A stretch of 64,000 nt of DNA from Mycolicibacter sp. MU0102 (lineage in GTDB: Bacteria > Actinomycetota > Actinomycetes > Mycobacteriales > Mycobacteriaceae): positions 3,038,001 to 3,102,000 of the forward strand of contig NZ_OY726398.1 in assembly GCF_963378105.1 (NCBI RefSeq), given 5' to 3'. A model generated the notes under the pieces. It made no database searches. It saw only the letters and a list, made by a program, of their open reading frames with translations, and was not told the DNA's origin. The position numbers and the translations under genes are program-made. Shown piece after piece: positions 25,848-33,643 of this stretch (positions are counted from its first letter, which is position 1; the number at the start of each line of letters is the position of its first letter).

Positions 25848-26171
25848 CTAAGCGCTTGCCGCGGCGGCGATTCCGATGTCAATCCATTCGGCGAGCTGTT
25901 GCCGAGAGCTGACGTGCTCGCCATCGACATGGACCCAGCCGCGCATGGTCCGTCCGCCCATCTCCATGGGTTGGGCGGCGGTGGTCCGCAACAGCTGCTC
26001 GGCGCGTGCCGCGCCCACGCGGACCAGCAGCCCGCCGGCCATCGCCGCGACCGCGATCTTGCCGGCGACCAGGAATGCCAGCCCGCCGAACATCGCCTTT
26101 TCCAGCACCGGTGGACCGTCGCCCGCGATTATTGCCCGCACGCGGGCCGCCAGCTGCGCGTCGTAGGCCAC
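25848..26171 (-). CDS. TfoX N-terminal-domain protein
   Basis: The 107-residue protein matches the TfoX N-terminal domain: YDAQLAARVRAIIAG near the start, then EKAMFGGLAFLVAGKIAVAAMAGGLLVRV and a C-terminal WVHVDGEHVSSRQQLAEWID. In Gammaproteobacteria TfoX acts in competence; stand-alone domains in actinobacteria have no settled role. GTG at 26171 shares its first base with the last base of the TAG stop of the upstream hydrolase gene, showing tight coupling. A reading to 26291 is possible but has no homology. Confidence 0.82.
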   Translation of the reverse strand: MAYDAQLAARVRAIIAGDGPPVLEKAMFGGLAFLVAGKIAVAAMAGGLLVRVGAARAEQLLRTTAAQPMEMGGRTMRGWVHVDGEHVSSRQQLAEWIDIGIAAAASA

Positions 26172-27043
26172 TAGGACCCCGGGTGCCAGTCGCGGATCGC
26201 TGCCGCGAAGTGTTCGGGAGCATCGGAGGGAACGAAGTGACCGGCACCTTTGACGATGACGGTCTGGTGATTGGTCAGCGTCAGTTCCCACTGCCGCAGT
26301 TCCCTGTCACCGAAGGCGAAGTCGTCGTCGCCCCAGATGATCAGCGCTGGGAGCGCCGCGATGGCGGGCAACCCGGATTCGACGTCGGCGAGAAAGGCTC
26401 GGCTGGCGGTGATCTCGCGGGGAAAGACTGCGGCCGCCTCTCGCCGCGCGGGGCTGTAGAGCGCCTTTCGGTAGTGGGCCATCTCCTTGCCGGTGGGCTT
26501 GGAGAGGCGGTGCCCGATGGGGATCATGAGGTTGACGAAGAGGTTGAACTGTCTGATCAGCAGGCGTCCGATCGGGCCGCCCATCACATGCGACATCACC
26601 TGGACGAGCGGAGCGCCGACCGGCCATGCCCACGTGTTGGACAGCACCAACCGGTCGAAGATCTCGGGACGTTGTTGCATGACGGCCAACCCGATCGGTC
26701 CGCCCCAGTCGTGTACCACCAAGGTGACTCCACTGAGGGCGAGCGCGTCTACGAACGCGCCGATCACGCGGGTGTGTTCGGTGGGCAGATACCGATATCC
26801 CGGGCCCGCCGACGACAGCCCGAACCCGGGGTAATCCACGGCGATGCAACGAAAGTCCGACCGCAACGCTTCGATGACCTTGCGATAGTCGAACGACCAG
26901 GTCGGGTTGCCGTGCAGGAACAGCAGCACCGGCCCTGACCCTTCGTCCACGTAGTGGACGCTCTGGCCGTCAACGTCGAGGAACCGGCTCTCGAACGGGA
27001 ACAGCGTGTCGTCGACCCACGCGGGCCGTTCCGCGACTGCCAT
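26171..27043 (-). CDS. Alpha/beta hydrolase of the haloalkane dehalogenase type
   Basis: The 290-residue hydrolase contains HGNPTWSFDYR and VVHDWGGPIG. In haloalkane dehalogenases the nucleophile is the Asp in HDWGG (D112), with the halide bound by the next Trp (W113) and the Asn of HGNPTW (N46); all three are present. A catalytic His sits in KGAGHFVPSD. The protein could be a true dehalogenase or an esterase/epoxide-hydrolase relative, but the triad fits the former. ATG at 27043 has a strong GAGGAGGTGG just upstream. It diverges from an HxlR regulator across a palindrome and is coupled to the TfoX-like gene. Confidence 0.88.
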   Translation of the reverse strand: MAVAERPAWVDDTLFPFESRFLDVDGQSVHYVDEGSGPVLLFLHGNPTWSFDYRKVIEALRSDFRCIAVDYPGFGLSSAGPGYRYLPTEHTRVIGAFVDALALSGVTLVVHDWGGPIGLAVMQQRPEIFDRLVLSNTWAWPVGAPLVQVMSHVMGGPIGRLLIRQFNLFVNLMIPIGHRLSKPTGKEMAHYRKALYSPARREAAAVFPREITASRAFLADVESGLPAIAALPALIIWGDDDFAFGDRELRQWELTLTNHQTVIVKGAGHFVPSDAPEHFAAAIRDWHPGS

Positions 27044-27059
27044 AACCACCTCCTCATCA

Positions 27060-27076
27060 ACTTGATATAGTCAAGT
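27060..27076. promoter_or_regulatory. Operator-like palindrome between hydrolase and HxlR genes
   Basis: ACTTGATATAGTCAAGT has perfect 6-base arms and a 5-base AT-rich spacer, midway between the two divergent starts (27043 and 27098). A second, looser ACTT/AAGT pair lies at 27079-27095. Position suggests an HxlR operator controlling both directions. Confidence 0.6.
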
Positions 27077-27097
27077 GCACTTTAAATTAGCAAGTAG

Positions 27098-27763
27098 ATG
27101 GTGATGAGTCGAGACTACGGTCAGTACTGCGGACTTGCCCGGGCCCTGGATGTGGTGGGCGACCGGTGGAATCTGTTGATCGTCCGCCAGCTCCTGATGG
27201 GCCCGGCCCGCTACCGCGACTTGCGCGACGGGCTGTCGGGGATCGCGACGAACCTGCTCGCCGAGCGGCTCCGCGATCTCGAGACCGCAGGGGTCATCGA
27301 GCGGCGGGTGTCAGACGACGGCAAGGCGCTCTCCTACGCCCTGACCCCCTGGGGCGCGCAGCTGCGCGAGCCCATCTACGCGCTGGTCCGCTGGTCGACA
27401 CCGTTGATGGTCCGCGGCCCCCAGGGCGACGACTTCCGTGCCGAGTGGCTGCGCCTGGCACTTCCCGCTCTGTTCGCCGACCGAGTGCCCGCGGGCCCGT
27501 CCGTGGCGGTGGGGATCGCGGTGGACGGCGGAGCCGTGCAACTGCAGGCCACCGAATCCGGTATCGAGGTCGGCGAACCCGACGGTCGCGCGCTGGTGGC
27601 CGTTCTGCACACCGAGGCGCCCCTCGTTCTTGGCCTCGCGGCGGGGGTGTTGTCGTTCGACGACGTGGCTGCGCTGGCCGAGATCGACGGTGACGAGGCG
27701 GCGCTACGCAGGATCTTCAGCGCGACTATAACGCCGCCAGATACCGGCCTCGGTGCGCGATAA
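27098..27763 (+). CDS. HxlR-family winged-helix regulator with C-terminal extension
   Basis: The 221-residue protein starts MVMSRDYGQYCGLARALDVV, with the HxlR cysteine near residue 11 and the domain running on as GDRWNLLIVRQLLMGPARYR, DLRDGLSGIATNLLAERLRDL and ETAGVIERRVSDDGKALSYAL. HxlR proteins respond to aldehydes, quinones or oxidants. The extra roughly 110 residues after the domain look like an SCP2/sterol-carrier-like fold seen in some actinobacterial members; I am unsure of that. ATG at 27098 or 27104. Its 3' end overlaps the convergent esterase gene by 38 bases. Confidence 0.88.
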   Translation: MVMSRDYGQYCGLARALDVVGDRWNLLIVRQLLMGPARYRDLRDGLSGIATNLLAERLRDLETAGVIERRVSDDGKALSYALTPWGAQLREPIYALVRWSTPLMVRGPQGDDFRAEWLRLALPALFADRVPAGPSVAVGIAVDGGAVQLQATESGIEVGEPDGRALVAVLHTEAPLVLGLAAGVLSFDDVAALAEIDGDEAALRRIFSATITPPDTGLGAR

Positions 27764-28673
27764 CCCGTTGGGACACCGCAGCATCGGGCACCAACAGATC
27801 GAACGCGTGCGGACAGCCGGGATACACATGCAGCTCAACGGGGACACCCGCGGCGATCAGCCGGTGGGCGAAATCGACGTCCTCCGGCGCGAAGATATCC
27901 AGCCCGCCGACATCGATGTACGTCGGCGGCAGACCGGCCAGGTCGTCGGCTCGGGCCGGCGCGGCGTAGCCGTCGGCGCCCCCCTCGCCCAGCAGTGCTG
28001 TCCAACCGGTGACGTTGTCGTCGTAGCTCCAGGTGAGCAGCGTGGCGCCCGCGGCACCGGCCTCGCGGGTGCGGTCATCGAGCATGGGGTAGATCAACAG
28101 TTGGGCTGCGATCGCCGGTCCGCCCCGGTCGCGGGCCAGCAGGCCCACGCCTGCGGCCAGTCCCCCGCCGGCGCTGTCGCCCATCACGGCCAGCCGGGAC
28201 GAGTCGACGCCCAGGTCGCCGGCGTGGTCGCTGAGCCAGCACAATGCCGCGTAGCAGTCCTGAAGCGGAGTCGGATGCGGGAATTCCGGGGCCACCCGGT
28301 AGTCCACCACCAGCATCGGCACCCCGGAGGCAGCGACGTAGCCGCGCACCGCCGCGTCGTAGAGCGGACCCAGGTGTCCCCAGTCCAGGATCATTCCGCC
28401 GCCATGCAGATACAGCACGGCGCTGCCTGGCTGATCAGCGCCGGTTCGCCGGTACCAGCGCAACGGCAGGGTGCCGCCGTCGTAGGTCAGCGAAAACTCT
28501 TGGGTCTCTACGCCGGTGACCGGTGGCAGCGACGCCAGCACCTGATTGAAGGTATGCCCCACGTTGCGCCGACGAGCGGCGACATCACCGACCTGCGGCG
28601 CCGGTGCAGTGTCGGCACCGTCGCGCATCGCGAGCAGCGCCGCCAGCACCTGCGGGTCGGGTTGCCCGGCCAT
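27726..28673 (-). CDS. Alpha/beta hydrolase, HSL-family esterase/lipase
   Basis: The 315-residue enzyme has the hormone-sensitive-lipase signature: HGGG oxyanion motif at residues 90-93, the GDSAGG nucleophile elbow (S167), an acidic residue in DIFAPED and a His in YPGCPHAFD. Such esterases cleave small esters; in this context the ester product of the BVMO is the natural candidate. ATG at 28673 overlaps the stop of the upstream ALDH gene (ATGA), so both are one transcript from the O2 promoter. It overlaps the HxlR gene by 38 bases on the opposite strand. Confidence 0.9.
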   Translation of the reverse strand: MAGQPDPQVLAALLAMRDGADTAPAPQVGDVAARRRNVGHTFNQVLASLPPVTGVETQEFSLTYDGGTLPLRWYRRTGADQPGSAVLYLHGGGMILDWGHLGPLYDAAVRGYVAASGVPMLVVDYRVAPEFPHPTPLQDCYAALCWLSDHAGDLGVDSSRLAVMGDSAGGGLAAGVGLLARDRGGPAIAAQLLIYPMLDDRTREAGAAGATLLTWSYDDNVTGWTALLGEGGADGYAAPARADDLAGLPPTYIDVGGLDIFAPEDVDFAHRLIAAGVPVELHVYPGCPHAFDLLVPDAAVSQRVIAHRGRYLAAL

Positions 28674-30142
28674 CAGTGTTGCGCCCCAGGCACCGCGGTG
28701 GCCACCACTTTTGTCTCGAGGTATTCCTCGAAGCCCGCCAGTCCCATCTCCCGGCCGACCCCGGACTGCTTGTAGCCCCCGAACGGCACGTCGGCGGAGT
28801 ACCACATGCCGCCGTTGACGTTGACGGTCCCGGCGCGCAGTTGCGACGCCATTCGGGCGGCGCGCTCGGCAGACCCGAACACCGTGGCGGACAACCCATA
28901 CGGCGAGTCATTGGCGATGCGCAGCGCGTCGGCGTCCCCGTCGTGGGCCAACACCACCAACACCGGGCCGAAAATCTCTTCGCGGGCCACCCGGGCCTGG
29001 TTGGTCAGCCCGGCGATCACCGTCGGCTCGATGAAGAAGCCCCGGTCCAGGCCGGCCGGCCTGCCGCCACCGCAGTGAAACGTCCCGCCTTCGGCGATCG
29101 CCAGATCAAGGTAGGACTGCACCCGATCCCGCTGCTTCGCCGAGATCAGCGGTCCGCACAGTGTTTTCGGATCGTTGGGGTCACCCACCGCGACCCGCGA
29201 CATCGCGGCAGCTACCGCGTCGAGCGCCTCGCCGTAGCGTTCGCGCGGCACCAGCAGGCGGGTGGTCAGGGCGCACCCCTGCCCGGCGTGCATCGCCACC
29301 GTCGACGCGGCGGCTGCGCAGGCGGCGGACAGCTCGGCGTCATCGAGGATCACGAACGCCGACTTGCCGCCGAGCTCCAGAAAGACCTTCTTGATGGTCT
29401 GTGCGGCAGCGGTCATCACCGAACGTCCGGTCGCCGTCGAGCCGGTAAAGGAGACCACGTCCACGCGAGGGTCCTGCGCGAGCTGGGCACCGATGCGGTG
29501 GTCAGAAGCGGTGACGATGTTGACAACTCCGGGCGGAAAATCGGTCTTCTCGGCGATGATCCGGCCGACTTCGGCTGCGCACCAGGGGGTGTCGGGGGCC
29601 GGCTTGAGGACGACGGTGTTGCCAGCCGCCAGCGCCGGCCCGATCTTGGCGAACGTGACCTGATGGGGAAAATTCCACGGCGTGATCGCTCCGACTACGC
29701 CGAACGGCTCCCGCACGACGGTCCGCGCGGTGGCGATACCCATCGGGGCCGCCACCCCGAGGTCCACCTGCCACGGGTAGCTCTCCGCGGTGGCAGCCGG
29801 GAAACCCAGGTCATCGACGGGCGTCTGCAGCTGGCCTCGGTAGGTCAGCGACCGGGGCGCCCCGACTTCGGCGATGGTGATCTCACGCAGCGTCTCGATC
29901 TCGTCGTTGAGCGCGTCGCGCAGCTGGCGCAGACAGTGCACCCGCAATGCGGTGTCGCGGCCCCAGTCCGAGGTGTCGAACGCCGTGCGGGCGGCGGCGA
30001 TCGCGCGGTCGAGGTCGGCGGCATCGCCGTCGGCGGCCGCACCGATGGCTTCCTCGGTGGCCGGGTTGACGGTGTCAAAAGCGCCCCCGCCACCGGCGAC
30101 CAGCGCGCCGTCGATCAGCAGCTGGGTCGGCGCACCGGTCAC
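28673..30142 (-). CDS. NAD(P)-dependent aldehyde dehydrogenase
   Basis: The 489-residue enzyme oxidises aldehydes to acids. Key residues are all visible: the oxyanion asparagine in TPWNFPH (N157), general base in FLELGGK (E256) and the catalytic cysteine in GQGCALTTRL (C290). Cofactor segments KPAPDTPW and FTGSTATGR are present and the C-terminus (PFGGYKQSGVGREMG) is intact. The GTG start at 30142 is 30 bases from operator O2. It is followed by and overlaps the esterase gene, and diverges from the LLM monooxygenase, so all three likely respond to the same TetR. Confidence 0.94.
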   Translation of the reverse strand: MTGAPTQLLIDGALVAGGGGAFDTVNPATEEAIGAAADGDAADLDRAIAAARTAFDTSDWGRDTALRVHCLRQLRDALNDEIETLREITIAEVGAPRSLTYRGQLQTPVDDLGFPAATAESYPWQVDLGVAAPMGIATARTVVREPFGVVGAITPWNFPHQVTFAKIGPALAAGNTVVLKPAPDTPWCAAEVGRIIAEKTDFPPGVVNIVTASDHRIGAQLAQDPRVDVVSFTGSTATGRSVMTAAAQTIKKVFLELGGKSAFVILDDAELSAACAAAASTVAMHAGQGCALTTRLLVPRERYGEALDAVAAAMSRVAVGDPNDPKTLCGPLISAKQRDRVQSYLDLAIAEGGTFHCGGGRPAGLDRGFFIEPTVIAGLTNQARVAREEIFGPVLVVLAHDGDADALRIANDSPYGLSATVFGSAERAARMASQLRAGTVNVNGGMWYSADVPFGGYKQSGVGREMGLAGFEEYLETKVVATAVPGAQH

Positions 30143-30171
30143 AGTGCCTAGGCTAACGGCGGGACGCCGAC

Positions 30172-30191
30172 ATAATCAATCGATTGATCAT
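30172..30191. promoter_or_regulatory. TetR-type operator O2 in the ALDH / LLM divergent promoter
   Basis: ATAATCAATCGATTGATCAT has a perfect 14-base core palindrome (ATCAATCGATTGAT). It equals O1 at 24580-24599 except for one base. It lies 30 bases upstream of the ALDH start and 44 bases upstream of the LLM start, a place from which one dimer could repress both. Confidence 0.75.
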
Positions 30192-30234
30192 TTCGTCCGC
30201 TACGGTGGCGCCCAGGAAGTGACAGGCCAATCCC

Positions 30235-31212
30235 ATGCCACTGCTGAGCGCCCTGCGCCTGAATATGACGAACACCCCCGGCGCCGGACATGACGACCGG
30301 TATCGGACGGCATTGGCGATGGCGTCCTACGCCGACGCGAACGGAGTCACCGCCGTCGGTTGCGAAGAACATCACCTTGCGGCCACCGGGTGGCTGCCCG
30401 CCCCGCTGCTGGTAGCCGCCGCCGTCGCGGGATGCACCACCAACATCCGCATCAGCATCAACGCCCTGCTGGTACCGCTCTACGACCCGGTGCGCCTCGC
30501 CGAGGACATCGCGGTCCTCGACCAGCTGTCCGGCGGACGCGTCAGCTATATCGCCGGAATCGGTTACCGTACACAGGAATACCACGCAGTTGGCAAAGAC
30601 TATCGGCGACGGGGACGGCTGATGGACGACTGCCTCGAGGTGCTGCTCAAAGCCTGGGGCGACGAGCCCTTCGAGTATCACGGCCAGTTGATCGATGTGA
30701 CACCCAAGCCGTACACCAAGCCGCATCCGGTGTTGTTCGTCGGCGGGATGAGCGCCGCAGCCGCCCGCCGAGCAGCCCGGTTCGGTTTGCCGTTCTCCCC
30801 GCCGATGCCCATGCCCGAGATCGAAGCGGTGTATCGAGAGGAACTGGCGCGCAACGGCAAACAAGGCTTCGTGTTCAGCCCCGAGAACGGCAACACCGTG
30901 ACTCATCTGACCACCGACCCCGAGGCGGCGTGGGCTCGATGCGGTGAGCATTTCCTGCACGAGGCAACCGAATACAGCTCGTGGGCGGTGCCGGAGGTGC
31001 CTCGCCCCAACGAGAGTCCGACCGCCACGATCAACGAGCTGCGCGCGTCCGCCAAGATCGAAGTGCTGACCCCCGACGAGCTCCTCGCGCAGTGTCGCGC
31101 CGGCCGCACCGGGGTGACCCTGCACCCGCTGATCGGCGGGCTGCCGATCGACGAGGGCTGGGAGAGCCTGCGACTGCTGGTCGAACGGGTGCTGCCGGCA
31201 CTCAAACCCTAG
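30235..31212 (+). CDS. LLM-class flavin-dependent oxidoreductase
   Basis: The 325-residue protein has a luciferase-like TIM barrel: ALAMASYADANGVTAVGCEE, EHHLAATGWLPAPLL, VRLAEDIAVLDQLSGGRVSY and GIGYRTQEYHAVGKDYRRRG. Members use FMN or F420; sequence alone does not separate these. It begins 44 bases from O2 and faces away from the ALDH gene. A second oxygenase or hydride-transfer step beside the BVMO would fit degradation of a cyclic or terpenoid-like substrate; this is inference. Confidence 0.88.
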   Translation: MPLLSALRLNMTNTPGAGHDDRYRTALAMASYADANGVTAVGCEEHHLAATGWLPAPLLVAAAVAGCTTNIRISINALLVPLYDPVRLAEDIAVLDQLSGGRVSYIAGIGYRTQEYHAVGKDYRRRGRLMDDCLEVLLKAWGDEPFEYHGQLIDVTPKPYTKPHPVLFVGGMSAAAARRAARFGLPFSPPMPMPEIEAVYREELARNGKQGFVFSPENGNTVTHLTTDPEAAWARCGEHFLHEATEYSSWAVPEVPRPNESPTATINELRASAKIEVLTPDELLAQCRAGRTGVTLHPLIGGLPIDEGWESLRLLVERVLPALKP

Positions 31213-31248
31213 CTGGGACAGCGCGGCTCAACAGTCATCTCCGATACC

Positions 31249-32094
31249 ATGGGCGCGATGGACCGTCCAGCCGAATCCAAAGTCGACGCCCGTGCGCTCA
31301 ATGGTGTTTCGGAAACCGCCCTGATGACGCTCAACGGGCGGGCATATCAGGCCGCACACTCCCACGCCATCATCGACGACCCGGAGGCGATTCGACTCGT
31401 CGAGTCCATCGCGTTCGACTTCGACAAGTTCGGACGTCGTGGCCAGGAGATGGCGCTACGGTCGCTGGCCGTCGATCGATGCGCGACGGCCTATCTGCAT
31501 GAGCACCCCGAGGCGACGGTGGTGGCGCTTGCCGAAGGCTTCCAAACCAGCTTCTGGCGCCTGAACAGTATTATTGGCGATCCGCGATTCAATTGGGTGT
31601 CAGTGGATTTGGAGCCGGTGATGCGGCTTCGCGAACGGTTGCTGCCGACCTCACCGCGCATCACCAACCTGGCGCAGTCGGCGTTGGACTACAGCTGGAT
31701 GGCACAGGTTGATTCCAGTGCCGGCGTCTTCATCACCGCCGAAGGTCTGCTGATGTATCTGCAGCCACGCCAGGCGATGGACCTCATCGCGGCGTGTGCC
31801 GAACGTTTCCCCGGCGGTCAGATGTTCTTCGATGTCCCACCGACCCTGGTCAAGAAAGTGGCTCCGCGCGGGATGCGATCATCGCGGCACTACCGCGTCC
31901 CCCCGATGCCGTTCAGCCTTTCACCCCGTCAGCTCGCCAGGCTGACCCAGACGGTGCCGGGTATCAAAGCCGTGCACGATGTGCCGATACCCAAGGGGCG
32001 TGGCCTGTTCTTTGGAACCTTGTTTCCGGCCTTCTGGCAGTGGGGTCCCACGAAGAATTTTCGGGGCGCCTACACGCTGCTTGAGTTCGCCTGA
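31249..32094 (+). CDS. LCM/Ppm1-type SAM-dependent methyltransferase
   Basis: The 281-residue protein matches the leucine carboxyl methyltransferase-like (TcmP/Ppm1) family common in mycobacteria: GVSETALMTLNGRAYQAAHS, VVALAEGFQTSFWRL as the SAM motif, WVSVDLEPVMRLRERLL and ITAEGLLMYLQPRQAM. These are O-methyltransferases of uncertain substrate. ATG at 31249 is used; ATG at 31258 is also possible. It is 36 bases downstream of the LLM gene and may share its transcript. The following gene converges. Confidence 0.85.
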   Translation: MGAMDRPAESKVDARALNGVSETALMTLNGRAYQAAHSHAIIDDPEAIRLVESIAFDFDKFGRRGQEMALRSLAVDRCATAYLHEHPEATVVALAEGFQTSFWRLNSIIGDPRFNWVSVDLEPVMRLRERLLPTSPRITNLAQSALDYSWMAQVDSSAGVFITAEGLLMYLQPRQAMDLIAACAERFPGGQMFFDVPPTLVKKVAPRGMRSSRHYRVPPMPFSLSPRQLARLTQTVPGIKAVHDVPIPKGRGLFFGTLFPAFWQWGPTKNFRGAYTLLEFA

Positions 32095-32108
32095 GAACTC
32101 GAGGCGGG

Positions 32109-32495
32109 TCAGGCGGCGGTGATCTCCAGGCCGACGTGCACCTTGTCGATTCCACCGCGCACGAGCGAATGCGGGACGAACCACCAGGCGTGCCACCAGT
32201 ACCGCTTGACGACGGCGTCGTAGACCCGCCGGGTCTCGGACTTGGGCAGGACCCGGGCCACCGCCTCCACGGGGTCCCCTTTGGGTTTGCCCAGGACGCC
32301 ACACTTTTGGATGGTGACTCGCGGAGTGTTGTTGATCCGCTTGGTCTTCCACGACCCGTCGTCGGTGATGACCAACAGCCGGTCCCCGACGGGCGCACCC
32401 CACACCGGGGTCGGCTTGGGCTTGCCGTCCTTGGTGAACGTCGTCAGCAGCAGGTACTTCTCCCGGTACACATCGGAGAATGCCGGTGTCGTCAT
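32109..32495 (-). CDS. PPOX-class F420- or FMN-binding oxidoreductase
   Basis: The 128-residue protein has the split-barrel flavin/F420-binding fold: DVYREKYLLLTTFTKDGKPK, PTPVWGAPVGDRLLVITDDG, SWKTKRINNTPRVTIQKCGV. The small size and TPVWGAPVGDRL pattern resemble mycobacterial F420H2-dependent PPOX enzymes. ATG at 32495 overlaps the upstream oxidoreductase stop (ATGA). The C-terminus includes a WWHAWWF aromatic run. The natural substrate is unknown. Confidence 0.82.
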   Translation of the reverse strand: MTTPAFSDVYREKYLLLTTFTKDGKPKPTPVWGAPVGDRLLVITDDGSWKTKRINNTPRVTIQKCGVLGKPKGDPVEAVARVLPKSETRRVYDAVVKRYWWHAWWFVPHSLVRGGIDKVHVGLEITAA

Positions 32496-33640
32496 CAGTC
32501 GATTCTGGCAGTTTTCAGCGGATCGTTGGGGCGTACGCCGCGATAGATACCCCGCCGGACGATCCACGGATACAGCACCCGCTCGATCGACCAGACCGGG
32601 AACCGGAACGCACGCCCGGACGGCGCGAACACCTCCAGGCCCTCGGGCCCCGCCCCCAGCACCGAACCCCACCGCCGGGTGGGTGGCCGGTAGTGCCGTA
32701 GCGGCTTGCCGGTGAGGGCGGCCCGCACGTTGTGCGCCAGTAGCCCGTCCGCGCGGTTGCGGGCCGAGCTGCGCAGCGGGTCGGTCGCCGCGACATCGCC
32801 GATCGCGAACACTCCGCGATGTCCGGGCACCCGCAGGTCGGTGCAGACCCGGACGAAGCCGGCGTCGTCGAGCAGCTCGGCCGGCAGCCAGTCGGTGTTG
32901 GGTCGCACCTTCCCGATCGCCCACAGCACGGCATCGGCCGATGCCGGGTCCTGACCGGTGCTGAAGCGGACCGGGTCATCGGTGATGCGGTCGCAGCCGA
33001 ACCCGTCGGGCACCAGGGCTCGGTGGTCGGGATGGAGGCTCACGCGCGCGTCGGCCAATCTGCGCTCGATGGTGTGCCAGACCCGCGGATGGTGCTCACG
33101 CAGCGGGCGCGGACCCGGAAAGTACAGGTCGACCCGTTTGGCCGGCCAGGTGCGGGCGATGTTGGCGGCGCTGCTGACCGCCGCGGCACCGCCGCCCACC
33201 ACGATGACTGATCCGGCCCTGGCCAGTCGGGCGTGTGCGGCGGTCAGCTCGGCGGCGACATCACCGGCCGACTGCGTGGTGGGCCGACGCCAGAAGCCGT
33301 TGCTGACCCCGGTCGCGATGATCAGGGCGTCATAGGGCTCATCGCGGCTGACACCGTCAGCACACGCGACGGTCAGGGTTCTGGCACCCAGATCGACGCC
33401 GGACACCGCACCGTGCACGGTGCGCACCGCGTCCAGGCGGGGCAATCGGTCGAATGGCAGCCAGTAGTCGCGCGCCCACTGCTGCGGGCGGGACAGCCGC
33501 AGACCCAGCTCCTGGCCGCTCACCAGGGCGGGTTTCACCGAAATGCCGACCACGTCGGCGTGCTTGGCCAGCCGGATCGCGGTGAGAACGCCGCTGTCGC
33601 CCAGCCCTGCTATGACTACCCGCGGTCGCGTCACCGGCAC
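32495..33640 (-). CDS. FAD-dependent pyridine nucleotide-disulphide oxidoreductase-type protein
   Basis: The 381-residue protein has an N-terminal Rossmann loop (VVIAGLGDSGVLTAIRLA), an ATG motif (DALIIATGVSNGF), a second nucleotide loop (VIVVGGGAAAVSSAANIART) and the late FAD motif VFAIGDVAA. This is the NDH-2/FSP1-like architecture; I see no redox CxxxxC pair, so a disulphide reductase is unlikely. GTG at 33640 or 33634 starts it, 3 bases after the LbH acyltransferase stop. It is coupled to the PPOX gene. It sits at the right edge of the accessory block. Confidence 0.85.
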   Translation of the reverse strand: MPVTRPRVVIAGLGDSGVLTAIRLAKHADVVGISVKPALVSGQELGLRLSRPQQWARDYWLPFDRLPRLDAVRTVHGAVSGVDLGARTLTVACADGVSRDEPYDALIIATGVSNGFWRRPTTQSAGDVAAELTAAHARLARAGSVIVVGGGAAAVSSAANIARTWPAKRVDLYFPGPRPLREHHPRVWHTIERRLADARVSLHPDHRALVPDGFGCDRITDDPVRFSTGQDPASADAVLWAIGKVRPNTDWLPAELLDDAGFVRVCTDLRVPGHRGVFAIGDVAATDPLRSSARNRADGLLAHNVRAALTGKPLRHYRPPTRRWGSVLGAGPEGLEVFAPSGRAFRFPVWSIERVLYPWIVRRGIYRGVRPNDPLKTARID

Positions 33641-33643
33641 AAC

